Shown: positions 17,215 through 26,410, counted from the first letter of the stretch. The stretch is 64,000 nt of DNA from Kamptonema formosum PCC 6407 (GCF_000332155.1 NZ_KB235898.1:915499-979498); one strand, 5' to 3'. Numbers and translations: made by a program. The notes: generated by a model from the sequence alone, not told the origin.

Positions 17215-17406
17215 CTAAAATCCTAATCTTACCCAACCCCGGCGAATAGCGTGTAGCAATCTGTTCACTAACTGCTGAGCTTCTTCATCAAAAGAGGAGC
17301 TGACGATCGCTTCCTTTAACATCCGGCGATCGCTCTGGGTCAAAACGCCTTTGCAGCTAGCGCTGGCAAGGATAGCATTTAAAGTATAGGTGACATTGGT
17401 AGACAT
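17215..17406 (-). CDS. Small hypothetical protein, 63 aa
   Basis: A 63-residue protein reading YTLNAILASASCKGVLTQSD then RRMLKEAIVSSSFDEEAQQL, predicted all-helical and soluble. The text resembles small conserved cyanobacterial proteins of unknown function. It is the only long frame in its stretch, and its amino-acid composition looks real. I cannot assign a role. Confidence 0.6.
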   Translation of the reverse strand: MSTNVTYTLNAILASASCKGVLTQSDRRMLKEAIVSSSFDEEAQQLVNRLLHAIRRGWVRLGF

Positions 17407-17660
17407 GGAAGTATTTTAAATTCGACCCTTCAATCATCATTGGAAATACTGAGACTTGATGTGAGGGCTGTCGTCTAGGCGCGTGATTATTTTAAGGTGA
17501 GAGTGTGATCTGTAGTTGCAACTGAGGGCGATCGCTACACCAACTCTTAAGTAGAAGGTAGAAGGTAGAAAAATTTAGTTATCTAGGAGAGAAGGAAGAA
17601 TGTTTATACAGTCAGCTTTTTAGCCATCCTTATCTTATGGTTAATTAGGTGGATTTACTT

Positions 17661-17786
17661 ATCATGTCCGGCAAATTACTTCCGATCTGTCATTGCGAGC
17701 AAAGCGAAGCAATCACCTAGTCTCTGCGATTGCTTCGGGATTGCTTCGCTGGGCTCGCAATGACAAGCATTTAACCGGATATGATA
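17661..17786. repeat. Palindromic intergenic repeat, cattgcgag family, second copy
   Basis: Outer arms atcatgtccgg (17661) and ccggatatgat (about 17776) enclose inner arms cattgcgagc (17691) and gctcgcaatg (to 17762). The gcgaagcaatc core also occurs in the copy at 201-305. The same gap, 17407-17822, holds no other feature. Confidence 0.75.
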
Positions 17787-17822
17787 TCAGTCTTGGGTTA
17801 CTATAATCGCAGCCTCCTCTTA

Positions 17823-19451
17823 CTAAGAGCTTGTCATTTCTGCAAGAATATTCCGCATATTGTCGCTAGCATATCCAACTTCTAGCTGAGATTTATCTTG
17901 CAAATCTGATGCAAGTTTTTCCAGAATATTTAGCGCTTCAGAAGAGCCTGTAGTTTGCATAAATAGAGCTTGCAAGTGATTTTTAACCATGCTGAGAATA
18001 GAACGAGTTGGATAACTTTTTCCACCTTTACCTTTGACTATTGCTTTACCGAAATAATGCGTTTTTAACAACCGCATTTTTTCGGTTCCCTGAATCTTAA
18101 CCGCTTCCAATATCTCGTTTCGTAATTGCTCGACTAAATCCTCAGTTACATACTTCATAATCAAAGGCTGAAGCGTAAAAAGTATTTCTCCTCCTTCATT
18201 TATTTTTTCTATTAGCGACCTACGACCTAAAGATTCCAGATTTTTAAGCAAATCCGAAAGAGATGACTTAACTAAAATATCATCTCGCAATTTCGCTAGC
18301 GAAACTGGATTTTGAGTAATAGCAAGCCAGTAAATAATCTCGGCTTCAGAAGGAGACAGCCGCTCGAATTGCTGAGTAAGCAAATTGGTAAGATGATCTT
18401 CAATAAATAGCCCTGTAGCCTCCAAAAATTTGGAAATATTACCTTCAAAGAAATCTTGAATCGTTGCTGCCACAATTTTAAAAGCTAAGAGATTACCTCC
18501 GTAGCGACTGATTAACACTTTCCACTCTTTGTCTTTAGCAGATAAGCCTTTTTCAGTGAAGATTTCGCGTGCAATTTCCTCGGAAACTGAAGGTTTTAGC
18601 GACTTGACTTTTTCTCCAGAAATTAAAGCAAGTTCTGTGGGTTCTTCAGAACTGAGTAGCATTAAACAGCTATTGTGGTTAACTTCTCCTAGTCGCGCAA
18701 TCAGTTCTCGATAACCTTCTAGTCCGGGTCGATAGCGCCCAGCTAATTCTCCAGGGCTGAGAACCATCTCGAAATCATCTAAAATCAGCAGACAGCGATG
18801 CTTGCGGAAATATTCAACTAACCGGGAAATTCTGGCGTTTACATCTAGTGGCAAATCTGCTTTTTGTTGGGGAGAGAAAATGGAAATTAAGCTAGCTAGA
18901 AGGTCTTGCACAGATGGACAGGCTCGTAGCGATCGCCAAATGATAAAATCAAACTCATCCTGTACAAGTTTAGCCGCCTTCACTGCCAGAGTTGTTTTGC
19001 CAGTGCCTCCCAAACCCAGCAGTGCCACCAAGCGACAGCCATCTGATAAAATCCATTGCTTTAAGGCTGCTAATTCCTCAGTGCGGCCGTAGAACACCGA
19101 AACGTCGGGGGCCTCACCCCAATCTTGATGATGGTGCGCGATCGCCACTGCCGAGGCCATTACTCTACCCGCCGGAATGAAATCCCCCGAACCCTGACCA
19201 GCTTGGTATAAAAATAGTAGTTGATGCCTTAATTCTGCCAACTTCCCAGGGCCATTCCCCCCGATTTTAAATTTTTTGTAGACCTCGCCGAGTCTTTTGC
19301 GGACGGCGATATCACTGATACCCAATTTAGTTGCGATCGCGGCTGTCGGCTGACCGTCCAAGGCCATAAACACCGTCTCCAGCTCAGCATCAGTCACGCT
19401 GCGTTCTTTTGTTATTGCTTGCACAAAGTCTTGAGGAATCTGAGTAGTCAA
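17823..19451 (-). CDS. NB-ARC/STAND ATPase with N-terminal HTH, no WD40 repeats
   Basis: A STAND-class ATPase of 542 residues. Residues about 15-85 form an HTH-like domain (TAAIATKLGISDIAVRKRLG) found at the start of many cyanobacterial NB-ARC-WD40 proteins. The NB-ARC domain follows: FYGRTEELAALKQWI, Walker A GLGGTGKTTLA, Walker B CLLILDDFE and a sensor-like LMLLSSEEP. A winged-helix region comes next (LSPSEAEIIYWLAI, LESLGRRSLIEK). The usual C-terminal WD40 propeller or other sensor is absent: after about 80 further helical residues the protein simply ends. It may be a short-form regulator or a truncated member of the family. No partner gene is adjacent. Confidence 0.85.
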   Translation of the reverse strand: MTTQIPQDFVQAITKERSVTDAELETVFMALDGQPTAAIATKLGISDIAVRKRLGEVYKKFKIGGNGPGKLAELRHQLLFLYQAGQGSGDFIPAGRVMASAVAIAHHHQDWGEAPDVSVFYGRTEELAALKQWILSDGCRLVALLGLGGTGKTTLAVKAAKLVQDEFDFIIWRSLRACPSVQDLLASLISIFSPQQKADLPLDVNARISRLVEYFRKHRCLLILDDFEMVLSPGELAGRYRPGLEGYRELIARLGEVNHNSCLMLLSSEEPTELALISGEKVKSLKPSVSEEIAREIFTEKGLSAKDKEWKVLISRYGGNLLAFKIVAATIQDFFEGNISKFLEATGLFIEDHLTNLLTQQFERLSPSEAEIIYWLAITQNPVSLAKLRDDILVKSSLSDLLKNLESLGRRSLIEKINEGGEILFTLQPLIMKYVTEDLVEQLRNEILEAVKIQGTEKMRLLKTHYFGKAIVKGKGGKSYPTRSILSMVKNHLQALFMQTTGSSEALNILEKLASDLQDKSQLEVGYASDNMRNILAEMTSS

Positions 19452-19658
19452 GGTAGGAATCTCGCTTTTGCTAATCTTCTAATTTTTATTATATTCTGTG
19501 AGTATTAGCTAGCAAACCCTTGATCTGACTAATGTTCAGCTTGCTTTTTAGTTTTATTTATCTATATCTCACTTATTCATTGTGAGTAGCAAATAACACA
19601 AGCTGTACTTAGTTAATTGTTAATTGTTAGTGGTTAGTGGTTAGTAGTGTTAGTAGTT

Positions 19659-19782
19659 TATATAGCAGTCGCCAAGGCGATTAAGACGTTCTGAGTTCCA
19701 TCAAACTCGCTGATTGTATTACCTTATTCCCCTTATTCCCCTTATTCCCCTAGCCCCTAGTCCCTAGCCCCTAGCCCCTAGA
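19659..19782 (+). repeat. Composite dispersed repeat, copy A
   Basis: Begins with cgccaaggcgattaagacgttctgag and ends in ttattcccc and cccctag tandem units. Other copies are at 28043-28165 (inverted), 46053-46205 (inverted) and 48738-48900. The following bases to 19873 contain a short palindrome-like unit (ctgggagg, cccccagag) related to 20634-20690. Confidence 0.75.
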
Positions 19783-19873
19783 TGAGGATAGATATCCGTA
19801 ACATTGCCATCTGGGAGGTAACAAACCCCCCAGAGGGCGCGTTACGTAAAACAACTAACAACTAACCACTAAC

Positions 19874-20560
19874 TTACCGCTCTTGACAATAGGTTTCGTA
19901 AACCCCGTCCAGAAGTAAATTAAGAGCACAAGCCGCATTTGATGCTGCTGACAACGCTTTTTCTTTTTGTTCCTCTGTCTGGCAAAGTTCTAAAAGTGCT
20001 TCCCGCGTCGCCTGAGAGTGAAACTCATCAGCCTGCTCGTGGACTGTAAAAAATGAAAGCGCGTTTTCAGAATCAATGCCATAAAATTGCTTTAGACCTG
20101 CTATTTTTGTCGTAGCAACTTCAGGCACTTGCGATTCATAAGCATAGAGTGCAGCCAAGCCAACAGCCGGTTCTTCACTGCGGGCTAATTCCTTAAGAAT
20201 GCGGACAGATTCACGAGTTTTTTCAAGGTATTGGCGTTCTAAAACTGCTTTCCTCTCTACACCTAAACCTTCAGCAAATCGCAACCACAACTCAGGGTGA
20301 TGTGTAGAACCTCGTTCCTCTTCAATCAGATTTTCGAGCAGCATTTGGCGAATTTTGATATCATCGCAGGCTGCGTGAGTTGCACTGACATAGGTGGGAA
20401 AATTATGGACTTGCAGGTAATATTCCTGTGCATACTCTTGCAACATTGCTAAGGATAGTTTACCTTCATTCCACATTTGGTAAAATGGATGTTTAAGCAA
20501 ATTGTGCGTCTCAATCGTACCGTTGAGTTGTTCGAGAAATTGTTGTTCTGTCATCGTCAT
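19874..20560 (-). CDS. CADD/TenA-like haem-oxygenase-fold protein
   Basis: All-helical protein of the haem-oxygenase-like superfamily, closest in look to the CADD branch (Chlamydia CADD, a di-metal oxygenase linked to para-aminobenzoate synthesis) and to TenA/PqqC. Visible features include LLKHPFYQMWNEGKL, YYLQVHNFPTYVSATHAA, LLENLIEEERGSTHHPELW, LYAYESQVPEVA and FFTVHEQADEFHS. The Glu and His in these segments (EEERGSTHH, YESQ, HEQADEFH) match the di-metal ligand pattern. The frame opens at 20593, but MTMTEQQFLEQL at 20560 fits family starts. It lies downstream of the Co/Ni transporter on the same strand, 136 bases away across a palindromic repeat. Involvement in pABA/folate synthesis is an inference from family. 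Confidence 0.8.
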   Translation of the reverse strand: MTMTEQQFLEQLNGTIETHNLLKHPFYQMWNEGKLSLAMLQEYAQEYYLQVHNFPTYVSATHAACDDIKIRQMLLENLIEEERGSTHHPELWLRFAEGLGVERKAVLERQYLEKTRESVRILKELARSEEPAVGLAALYAYESQVPEVATTKIAGLKQFYGIDSENALSFFTVHEQADEFHSQATREALLELCQTEEQKEKALSAASNAACALNLLLDGVYETYCQER

Positions 20561-20633
20561 GGTATTGTTTGACAATTGTGGGTTAAAAAGCATCTTATAT
20601 CAAATTTGGATGTTGTCAATAGGACTTACTCAC

Positions 20634-20690
20634 AACTAACGTAATGCCACCCTCTGGGCGGTAAGGATAACGCCCAGAGGGGGCGTTACA
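20634..20690. repeat. Palindromic repeat, ccctctgggcg/cgcccagaggg
   Basis: Arms ccctctgggcg and cgcccagaggg face each other, framed by gtaatgcc and ggcgttac. It lies between the transporter ATPase gene and the CADD-like gene, where a terminator could also act. A diverged relative lies at about 19810-19850. Confidence 0.7.
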
Positions 20691-20729
20691 AACAATAATA
20701 TAAACAAGTTTTTACCTAGTAGATTTTTC

Positions 20730-21593
20730 TCAAAAATTTTGTAATATCTTTAAAATTCGCTCCCGCAACTGTTTGAGCATACTATATTCAGTTAAATTGT
20801 CTTGTTGAGAATCGCAGGAAGCGATCGCCTGGGATACCTCAGACAACATCTCAAACACCAGGGGCACACCCAATTGTAACTCCTCCATAATTTCTCGCTG
20901 AGCAAATATATCTTGAGGCTTTCCTTCAAGAATTAACCGCCCTTTATCAACTACAAAAATCCAATCTGCCCAGCGATAAACTAAATCTAGATCGTGACTT
21001 GCCATTAATATTGTTGTCCCGGAATTGTGAATTTTTTCTAAGGCAATCATTAACTGGCGCGTATGAAGCCGATCTAAATAGGCTGTGGGTTCATCTAACA
21101 ATAATAATTCTGGTTCTAATACCATAACATCAGCCAGAGAAACCCTTTTTTTTTGCCCCAAACTTAAATGGTGAACTGGTTGTGTTGCCAGTTCCGAAAG
21201 TCCAAATTGCATCAGCACTCGCTCTACTCTTTCTGCAATTTCCTTTGCTGGTATTCCCAAATTGCACAAACCATAAGAAATATCTTCTTCTACAGTTAAA
21301 GCCACTAATTGTTGTTCGGGATTTTGAAAGACTAAACCCACCTTTTGTCGCAAACTCATTAGATAATTACGGCTGTAATCAATCTGTTTTCCTTGCCAAT
21401 AAACCTTTCCTTGCTGAGGCTTATACAAACCATTGGCCAACAAAAACATAGTTGTTTTACCACAGCCATTTTGACCAATAATAGCACTTTTTTTTCCTGG
21501 TCGTAAGCGCAAGCTTAGCCCATTTAAAGCTGATTTTTTACTACCTAAATAGGTATAGTGTGCGTCTTCAATTTCTAGCAAATATTGTGACAT
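20730..21593 (-). CDS. cbiO: Cobalt/nickel ECF transporter ATPase CbiO
   Basis: ATPase of an energy-coupling-factor importer for Co2+ or Ni2+, on the cytosolic face. It has Walker A IIGQNGCGKTTMF, the Q-loop in LVFQNPEQQLVAL, signature LSLGQKKRVSLADVM, Walker B LLLDEPTAYLD and a switch His in ILMASHDLDLV. The VFQNPEQQ text is characteristic of CbiO/EcfA. Its first codons overlap the end of cbiQ by 26 nt, so the two are translationally coupled. It is the last gene of cbiM-cbiN-cbiQ-cbiO. The final 40 residues are a less conserved tail. Confidence 0.93.
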   Translation of the reverse strand: MSQYLLEIEDAHYTYLGSKKSALNGLSLRLRPGKKSAIIGQNGCGKTTMFLLANGLYKPQQGKVYWQGKQIDYSRNYLMSLRQKVGLVFQNPEQQLVALTVEEDISYGLCNLGIPAKEIAERVERVLMQFGLSELATQPVHHLSLGQKKRVSLADVMVLEPELLLLDEPTAYLDRLHTRQLMIALEKIHNSGTTILMASHDLDLVYRWADWIFVVDKGRLILEGKPQDIFAQREIMEELQLGVPLVFEMLSEVSQAIASCDSQQDNLTEYSMLKQLRERILKILQNF

Positions 21594-22380
21594 TAGTCAA
21601 GCATTCCAGTCCTATTAATACTCCACAACCTATAATCGCTTCTAAGGCATATCGCTGTGAATAGCAATAGCGACGCGAATGCCATACTCGCAACTCCCCC
21701 GTAAATCCCCGCGCCTCTAATCCCAGGGAAAATTGATGATAATGTAGCATTGTTCTGTGAAATAATTGCCCGACAAGTAAACTTAGACTATTGATAGAAG
21801 TCCGCCAAGTTCGATATCCAGCACGAGATTGTTGTGCAATCCATAACTCCTGCGTTGCTGACAATAAAGTAAAAATAAATCGATACATTAACAGCAGCAA
21901 TTCAGTTAGAATAGCAGGCAATCCTAGACGACGCAATGTCTGCAATATTGCTGCAAAGGGAACGGTTAATAGCAGAAAATACATACAGCAAACAGAGGAG
22001 AGAGAGCGTGAAAAAATCGTTAATGCTAATTCGCTACCATTGCGGCTGATGTAAAAGTAATTTGACCCTAAAGTCATCCCCTGTAAAGCATCTGTTTGAA
22101 TTAAAGATATATGAGCAACAGAAACTCCATTGATTGCTATTGCTGGTAAACTGGTTAGCCAAAATAATGCTGCTAGATAGAGCATTCGCCAGTAAATTTC
22201 TGGAGGTGTTCTAGCATAAATTATTGTCCAAATACTCATCCAGATGATAATTAAACCTTGTACTGGGGGATGGGCAAATAAGGCAATAGTTAAGACTACG
22301 ATCGCAAATATCAATTTTTGTTCTGGCGGCAAATTAGATAAACTATTCGTGTAAGCCAGAGTGTCTAACTTGAGACTCAT
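21568..22380 (-). CDS. cbiQ: Cobalt/nickel ECF transporter transmembrane protein CbiQ
   Basis: Membrane-embedded T component of the ECF importer that couples the ATPase to the substrate-binding protein. Several hydrophobic segments are visible (LIFAIVVLTIALFAHPPVQG, LIIIWMSIWTIIYA, ILTELLLLMYRFIFTLL). The cytosolic coupling region has the signature of the family (QSRAGYRTWRTSINSLSLLVG then LFHRTMLHYHQFSLGLEARGF). At 270 residues it has normal length. The intergenic gap to cbiN (57 bases) holds a small palindrome, ccgccaagatggcgg (22407-22421). Confidence 0.9.
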   Translation of the reverse strand: MSLKLDTLAYTNSLSNLPPEQKLIFAIVVLTIALFAHPPVQGLIIIWMSIWTIIYARTPPEIYWRMLYLAALFWLTSLPAIAINGVSVAHISLIQTDALQGMTLGSNYFYISRNGSELALTIFSRSLSSVCCMYFLLLTVPFAAILQTLRRLGLPAILTELLLLMYRFIFTLLSATQELWIAQQSRAGYRTWRTSINSLSLLVGQLFHRTMLHYHQFSLGLEARGFTGELRVWHSRRYCYSQRYALEAIIGCGVLIGLECLTNVTIFARN

Positions 22381-22437
22381 AAATCTATTGACAATAATTT
22401 AAGAAACCGCCAAGATGGCGGCGTTACCGATGCTTAT

Positions 22438-22755
22438 TCAAGCTTTATCTTTCATTTTTGCTTGTTTTTTTACTTCTGTTCGCCCTCGATATAAACCAAT
22501 TACATAGCCAATTACTCCCGCACCTAAAGCTGCTTGAGATGAAAATAATAAGCTTTCAATTTCACCACTAGATGGCTCAATTACTGATTGAAACCAGGGT
22601 TTATAATCAGGGTTAATTTCAGCAATCGCTTCCTCAGCTTGACCATCAGCACCGCTAAATTCAGCATTTCGGAGAGATATTACAGGTATTACAGCTAAAA
22701 GCAATACTCCTGTTAGTAACAGCCAGTTATTCCATCCTTGATTAGTCTTATTCAC
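22438..22755 (-). CDS. cbiN: Cobalt transporter accessory membrane protein CbiN
   Basis: Small CbiN-type subunit with two transmembrane helices that assists metal loading by CbiM. The first helix is LLLTGVLLLAVIPVISL and the second AALGAGVIGYVIGLY. Between them lies an extracytoplasmic loop with FSGADGQAEEAIAEINPDYKPW, matching the CbiN F-x-GADG and P-x-Y/W motifs. The 105-residue length is normal. Only 2 nt separate it from the end of cbiM, so it is surely co-translated with it. Its presence favours a CbiMNQO-type (cobalt) rather than a Nik-type system, though nickel cannot be excluded. Confidence 0.9.
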   Translation of the reverse strand: MNKTNQGWNNWLLLTGVLLLAVIPVISLRNAEFSGADGQAEEAIAEINPDYKPWFQSVIEPSSGEIESLLFSSQAALGAGVIGYVIGLYRGRTEVKKQAKMKDKA

Positions 22756-22757
22756 TC

Positions 22758-23516
22758 TTATGATTCTCCTTTGATTAATTGCAACTGTTTCAATTCTTCA
22801 GAATTGTAAGATTGCAGCCAGTTCCACACTAAAACAGTCAGCAATCCTTCACTAATTGCTAAAGGAATTTGAGTTAGGGCAAAAATGCTAGCAAACTTGA
22901 TGAATGATGCCATAAAGCCGCCCACAGGAGCGGGGAAAGCTAAGGCTAATTGTACAGAAGTAATCAGATAAGTGAGCAAATCTGCAAAGGCTGCTGAGAT
23001 AAAGATTGCCATTGTTTGTTTGCCACTTAATCGCATGATAATATGGTACAACCAGTAAGCAGCAAATGGCCCTGCGATCGCCATTGAGAAGGCATTAGCT
23101 CCTAAAGTTGTTAAGCCGCCGTGAGCTAATAGTAAAGCTTGAAATAGAAGCACTAAGCTACCCAAAACTGACATCGCTAAAGGGCCAAATAATACTGCTC
23201 CTAATCCAGTCCCCGTAGGATGGGAACAACTACCAGTAACGGAAGGAATTTTGAGGGCTGAGAGGACGAAAGTAAAAGCACCTGCTAGGGCAATAAGTAA
23301 TTTTAATTGTGGATTTTCTTGAGTTATTCTCTGAATCGATCTTAGTCCTAAGATAAAGAAAGGAATAAAAATAATCCACCAAAAAATTGCCCATTGCACG
23401 GGTAAGAAGCCTTCCATAATGTGCATGGCGTAAGCTGGTGGCGTTTGACCTATGATTAGGTGAAAGCTCAAGCCTGCCATTAGTATTAGTTGCCAAAGTT
23501 GCTGCTTTTTTTTCAT
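22758..23516 (-). CDS. cbiM: Cobalt/nickel ECF substrate-binding protein CbiM
   Basis: Metal-binding S component of the importer. The hallmark N-terminal metal site MHIMEGFLP is placed after a cleavable signal (residues 1-30, ending AYA), so that processing exposes the Met-His N-terminus needed for metal binding. Later segments also match: [20 protein letters not shown], the His-containing second metal loop, and [18 protein letters not shown]. About seven membrane helices. It is the first gene of the operon. Upstream there is only a GA-rich simple repeat of about 85 bases before the next gene, leaving no room for a typical cobalamin riboswitch. Confidence 0.93.
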   Translation of the reverse strand: MKKKQQLWQLILMAGLSFHLIIGQTPPAYAMHIMEGFLPVQWAIFWWIIFIPFFILGLRSIQRITQENPQLKLLIALAGAFTFVLSALKIPSVTGSCSHPTGTGLGAVLFGPLAMSVLGSLVLLFQALLLAHGGLTTLGANAFSMAIAGPFAAYWLYHIIMRLSGKQTMAIFISAAFADLLTYLITSVQLALAFPAPVGGFMASFIKFASIFALTQIPLAISEGLLTVLVWNWLQSYNSEELKQLQLIKGES

Positions 23517-23529
23517 TTCCAGATTATTT

Positions 23530-23612
23530 AAGAAGGAAGAGGGAAGAGGGAAGAAGGAAGAAGGAAGAAGGAAGAAGGAAGAAGAAGAAGAAGAGGGAAG
23601 AGGGAAGAGGAA
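23530..23612. repeat. GA-rich simple repeat (ggaagaa units)
   Basis: Tandem gggaaga/aggaaga/agaagaag units on the + strand. The complementary cttcctt tract at 23966-24015 lies on the other side of the small gene at 23621, so the gene is bracketed by inverted copies. Confidence 0.8.
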
Positions 23613-23620
23613 ATGGTTTT

Positions 23621-23965
23621 TTAGTCTCCTAGCTTATTGATTGTGGTAACAATTAATCGAGATAGTTCATCTACTTCTTTAAAAACTGGGGAGATTTTTT
23701 GTGGAGGGGCTAACGCCACCCGTTCAGCAATAACTAAATGAGTATCTAATTCTCGCAATGACCCCAGAGCTATTTGTAGATATCGAACATACTCTTTCCT
23801 ACTAACACGACCATATCCCTCGGCAATATTAGCAGGTATGGAGACAGATGCACGACGAATTTGACTGGTTAAACCATAAACTTCTGATGGATGAAAGAAC
23901 TTGGTTAAATCGTAGCAAAGCTCACATAGATAAATTCCTCGTTGCCATTGCTCCCTATGACTCAT
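23621..23965 (-). CDS. Four-helix bundle protein (S23/IVP-like family)
   Basis: A 114-residue four-helix bundle protein of the family first seen as ORFs in 23S rRNA intervening sequences and related to Avd-type accessory proteins. The telling text is [20 protein letters not shown] then [20 protein letters not shown], and [20 protein letters not shown]. The helices at the ends are amphipathic and basic. It lacks any neighbouring reverse transcriptase, so it is not part of a diversity-generating element in this window. It is flanked by inverted GA/CT tracts. The function of stand-alone members is unknown, but nucleic-acid binding is suspected. Confidence 0.88.
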   Translation of the reverse strand: MSHREQWQRGIYLCELCYDLTKFFHPSEVYGLTSQIRRASVSIPANIAEGYGRVSRKEYVRYLQIALGSLRELDTHLVIAERVALAPPQKISPVFKEVDELSRLIVTTINKLGD

Positions 23966-24015
23966 AAAACCTCCTTCCTTCTTCCTTCTTCCTTCTTCCT
24001 TCTTCCTTCTTCCTT
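23966..24015. repeat. CT-rich simple repeat (cttcctt units)
   Basis: Seven or so tandem ccttctt units, the inverted counterpart of 23530-23612. It lies directly between the dnaK stop and the small four-helix-bundle gene. Confidence 0.8.
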
Positions 24016-24017
24016 AA

Positions 24018-26024
24018 TTACAACCAATCTTCCTCATCATCATCCCAATCATCACTTTGATAAGGTCGTGATATCCGAGAAGTACCGACGCGCTCAGAAG
24101 GCCGACTAACTTTCCTAGAACTAGGCATATAAGGCTCTTCACTTCTGCGTTTATCCCCGGAAATAGTGCGGCGCACTGACTCGAAGAAATCATCATCATC
24201 TTCATCGCGACCGTAAGCTGCAACTTCCCGACTTAGATCGTACAGCGCATCCTGTAAATCCGATCCAACTTGGTCAACTCCCCGCTCATCATTGCGTTCT
24301 AAACTGTCGCGTAATTCCCGAATTAAATTTTCAATTCGTTGGCGATTTCTCTGGGCAAATTGCATTCCTCTATCGAGCGCTACCTCTCGTAATTGTCGCT
24401 CCGCTTGATAAGCTAAAGCTTCGGAACGATTACGTTTTTCTACCTTTTCACGCTGCAATTTATCAGCTTGAGCAAATTGTTCTGCATCTCGGATCATGAG
24501 GCTAACTTCTTGTTGCGTCAGCGTGGAAGCGCCCTGAATTGTAATGCTCTGCTCGCGCCCTGTAGTCCTATCCATTGCTGTCACTAATAGCATACCATTA
24601 GCATCAATATCAAAGGATACTTGAACTTGTGGGATACCGCGCGGTGCAGGGGGGATTCCTGTCAATTTAAACCGACCCAAAGACTTATTATCTGCCGCTA
24701 ATTCTCTTTCACCTTGGAGGATGTGAACTTCCACCAAAGTTTGATTGTTTTCAGAGGTGGAAAAGATGTCAGAGCGCCGCACGGGAATAGTCGTATTGCG
24801 CGGAATCAATTTTTTCATCACCCCACCAATGGTTTCCAATCCTAACGATAGAGGGGTGACATCTAAGAGGAGTATGTCGCGTACATCCCCAGCTAAAATC
24901 CCCGCTTGAATTGCTGCTCCTACGGCGACAACTTCATCGGGGTTAACATTTTGATTGGGTTCTTTATCAATCAAACTGCGGACTAGCTGCTGTACTAAAG
25001 GAATGCGAGTAGAACCCCCGACTAGCACAATTTCGTCAATTCTAGAAGGGTTGAGATTGGCATCTGTCAAAGCTTGCTTTACGGGGCGACGCAAGCGCTG
25101 AATTAAGTCACCACATAACCCCTCAAACTGACCGCGAGTTAGTCTTGTTTCAAAATGCAAGGGGCCATCTTCATTGGCATCAATAAAAGGTAAGTTGATG
25201 TCAGTAACCCCAACTCCCGACAGTTCAATTTTGGCTTTTTCCGCCGCTTCTGTTAGCCGCTGGAGCGATTGGCGGTTGCGCCGCAAATCAACTCCTTCTT
25301 TTTCTAAAAATTGTTCTGCCATCCAGTCAACAATTTTTTGGTCAAAATCGTTGCCGCCCAATTGCGTATCGCCGCTAGTTGCTTTCACCTCAAATACGCC
25401 ATCACCAACTTCTAAGATTGATACATCAAAAGTACCGCCTCCTAAGTCAAATACCAGGATAGTTTGACTTTCGCGCCTCTCTAATCCGTAGGCTAAAGAT
25501 GCAGCCGTTGGCTCATTTAAAATTCGCTTGACATCAAGTCCAGCAATTCGTCCTGCGTCCCGCGTTGCTTGGCGCTGGGAATCGTTGAAATAAGCGGGTA
25601 CAGTAATTACAGCCCCGGTCACTTCTTGACCCAGATAGCGACTAGCTTCCTCTGCCAACTTCCGCAATACCATTGCTGAAATTTCCTCTGGGGCAAAGTC
25701 TTTTTTAAGGCGAGGACACTTGATTTTTATATTACCGTTCTCCTCGCGGCGAACTGTGTAGGGGACTCGTTTCGATTCTGGAGTCAATTCGCCGTATTTG
25801 CGCCCAATAAACCGTTTGACGGCGTAAAAGGTGTTTTGGGGATTGAGTACCGCTTGTCGCCGCGCCATCTGCCCGACAACGCGCTCTCCTTCCTTTGTGA
25901 AAGCAACTACCGAGGGTGTCGTCCGCATCCCTTCTGCATTGGCAATCACCACCGGTTTACCGCCTTCCATAACGGCTACTACTGAATTTGTTGTCCCAAG
26001 GTCGATGCCAACTACTTTGCCCAT
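24018..26024 (-). CDS. dnaK: Hsp70 chaperone DnaK (DnaK1-like paralogue)
   Basis: Hsp70 chaperone, ATP-driven folding of client proteins in the cytosol. The nucleotide-binding domain (1-385) has [14 protein letters not shown], the phosphate loops [12 protein letters not shown]-type ([20 protein letters not shown]) and [10 protein letters not shown]. The substrate domain (about 395-505) has [18 protein letters not shown] and [16 protein letters not shown]. The helical lid ends in a long charged tail with DEDDDDFF, many Arg/Ser and a final [11 protein letters not shown] instead of the common EEVD-like or VIDADF ends. Cyanobacteria carry several dnaK paralogues; length (668) and tail suggest a DnaK1-like one rather than the main stress DnaK2. 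No grpE or dnaJ is adjacent. Confidence 0.93.
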   Translation of the reverse strand: MGKVVGIDLGTTNSVVAVMEGGKPVVIANAEGMRTTPSVVAFTKEGERVVGQMARRQAVLNPQNTFYAVKRFIGRKYGELTPESKRVPYTVRREENGNIKIKCPRLKKDFAPEEISAMVLRKLAEEASRYLGQEVTGAVITVPAYFNDSQRQATRDAGRIAGLDVKRILNEPTAASLAYGLERRESQTILVFDLGGGTFDVSILEVGDGVFEVKATSGDTQLGGNDFDQKIVDWMAEQFLEKEGVDLRRNRQSLQRLTEAAEKAKIELSGVGVTDINLPFIDANEDGPLHFETRLTRGQFEGLCGDLIQRLRRPVKQALTDANLNPSRIDEIVLVGGSTRIPLVQQLVRSLIDKEPNQNVNPDEVVAVGAAIQAGILAGDVRDILLLDVTPLSLGLETIGGVMKKLIPRNTTIPVRRSDIFSTSENNQTLVEVHILQGERELAADNKSLGRFKLTGIPPAPRGIPQVQVSFDIDANGMLLVTAMDRTTGREQSITIQGASTLTQQEVSLMIRDAEQFAQADKLQREKVEKRNRSEALAYQAERQLREVALDRGMQFAQRNRQRIENLIRELRDSLERNDERGVDQVGSDLQDALYDLSREVAAYGRDEDDDDFFESVRRTISGDKRRSEEPYMPSSRKVSRPSERVGTSRISRPYQSDDWDDDEEDWL

Positions 26025-26296
26025 GCCTTAGTTATCTCCTCTGGCGTTCTCTTTAGCTTTTTAATATAAGCTTTAACGGATTGTTGCATTCATTGTATCG
26101 CGTCTCTATCACTGAGTCAGAGATAGCGGCCTTCCCTGCGGCTGAGGACGCTGGTGGTGGGGTTGGCTGGCAATCAGGTTTTCGCCTTTGCAGAAACTTC
26201 CTAAAAGTTGTCACAAACTGCATCAGGTAAATGGTTAGTAATACCAATCGCGCTCAAAATATAGTTGCCAGGATGCTAAAGAGGTTAGTCACACTA

Positions 26297-26410
26297 ATAG
26301 GACTTACGCAGGGAGTCCCAGAAACCGGGTTTTTGAGAGAATCTGTAAGTAACAGTGAAGTATTTTCGTTAAAAAACCCGGTTTCTTTAGTTGGGTGCGT
26401 AAGTCCTGAC
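26297..26410. repeat. Palindromic repeat with aggacttacgca ends and agaaaccgggtttt core
   Basis: Outer arms aggacttacgca (26299-26310) and tgcgtaagtcct (to 26407) enclose inner arms agaaaccgggttttt and aaaaaacccggtttct. A second copy is at 49308-49391 and core fragments are at 10588 and 41217. The remainder of 26025-26525 shows no gene. Confidence 0.8.

Noticed and set aside
23517-23620. Cobalamin riboswitch upstream of cbiM
   Set aside because: Only about 100 bases of GA-rich simple repeat are available, with no room for the roughly 200-base aptamer and no conserved box.
23621-23965. Diversity-generating retroelement accessory gene (avd)
   Set aside because: No reverse transcriptase, template repeat or variable repeat was seen nearby.
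26053-26247. Short minus-strand frame upstream of dnaK
   Set aside because: No recognisable protein text; the region is better explained as the dnaK leader.
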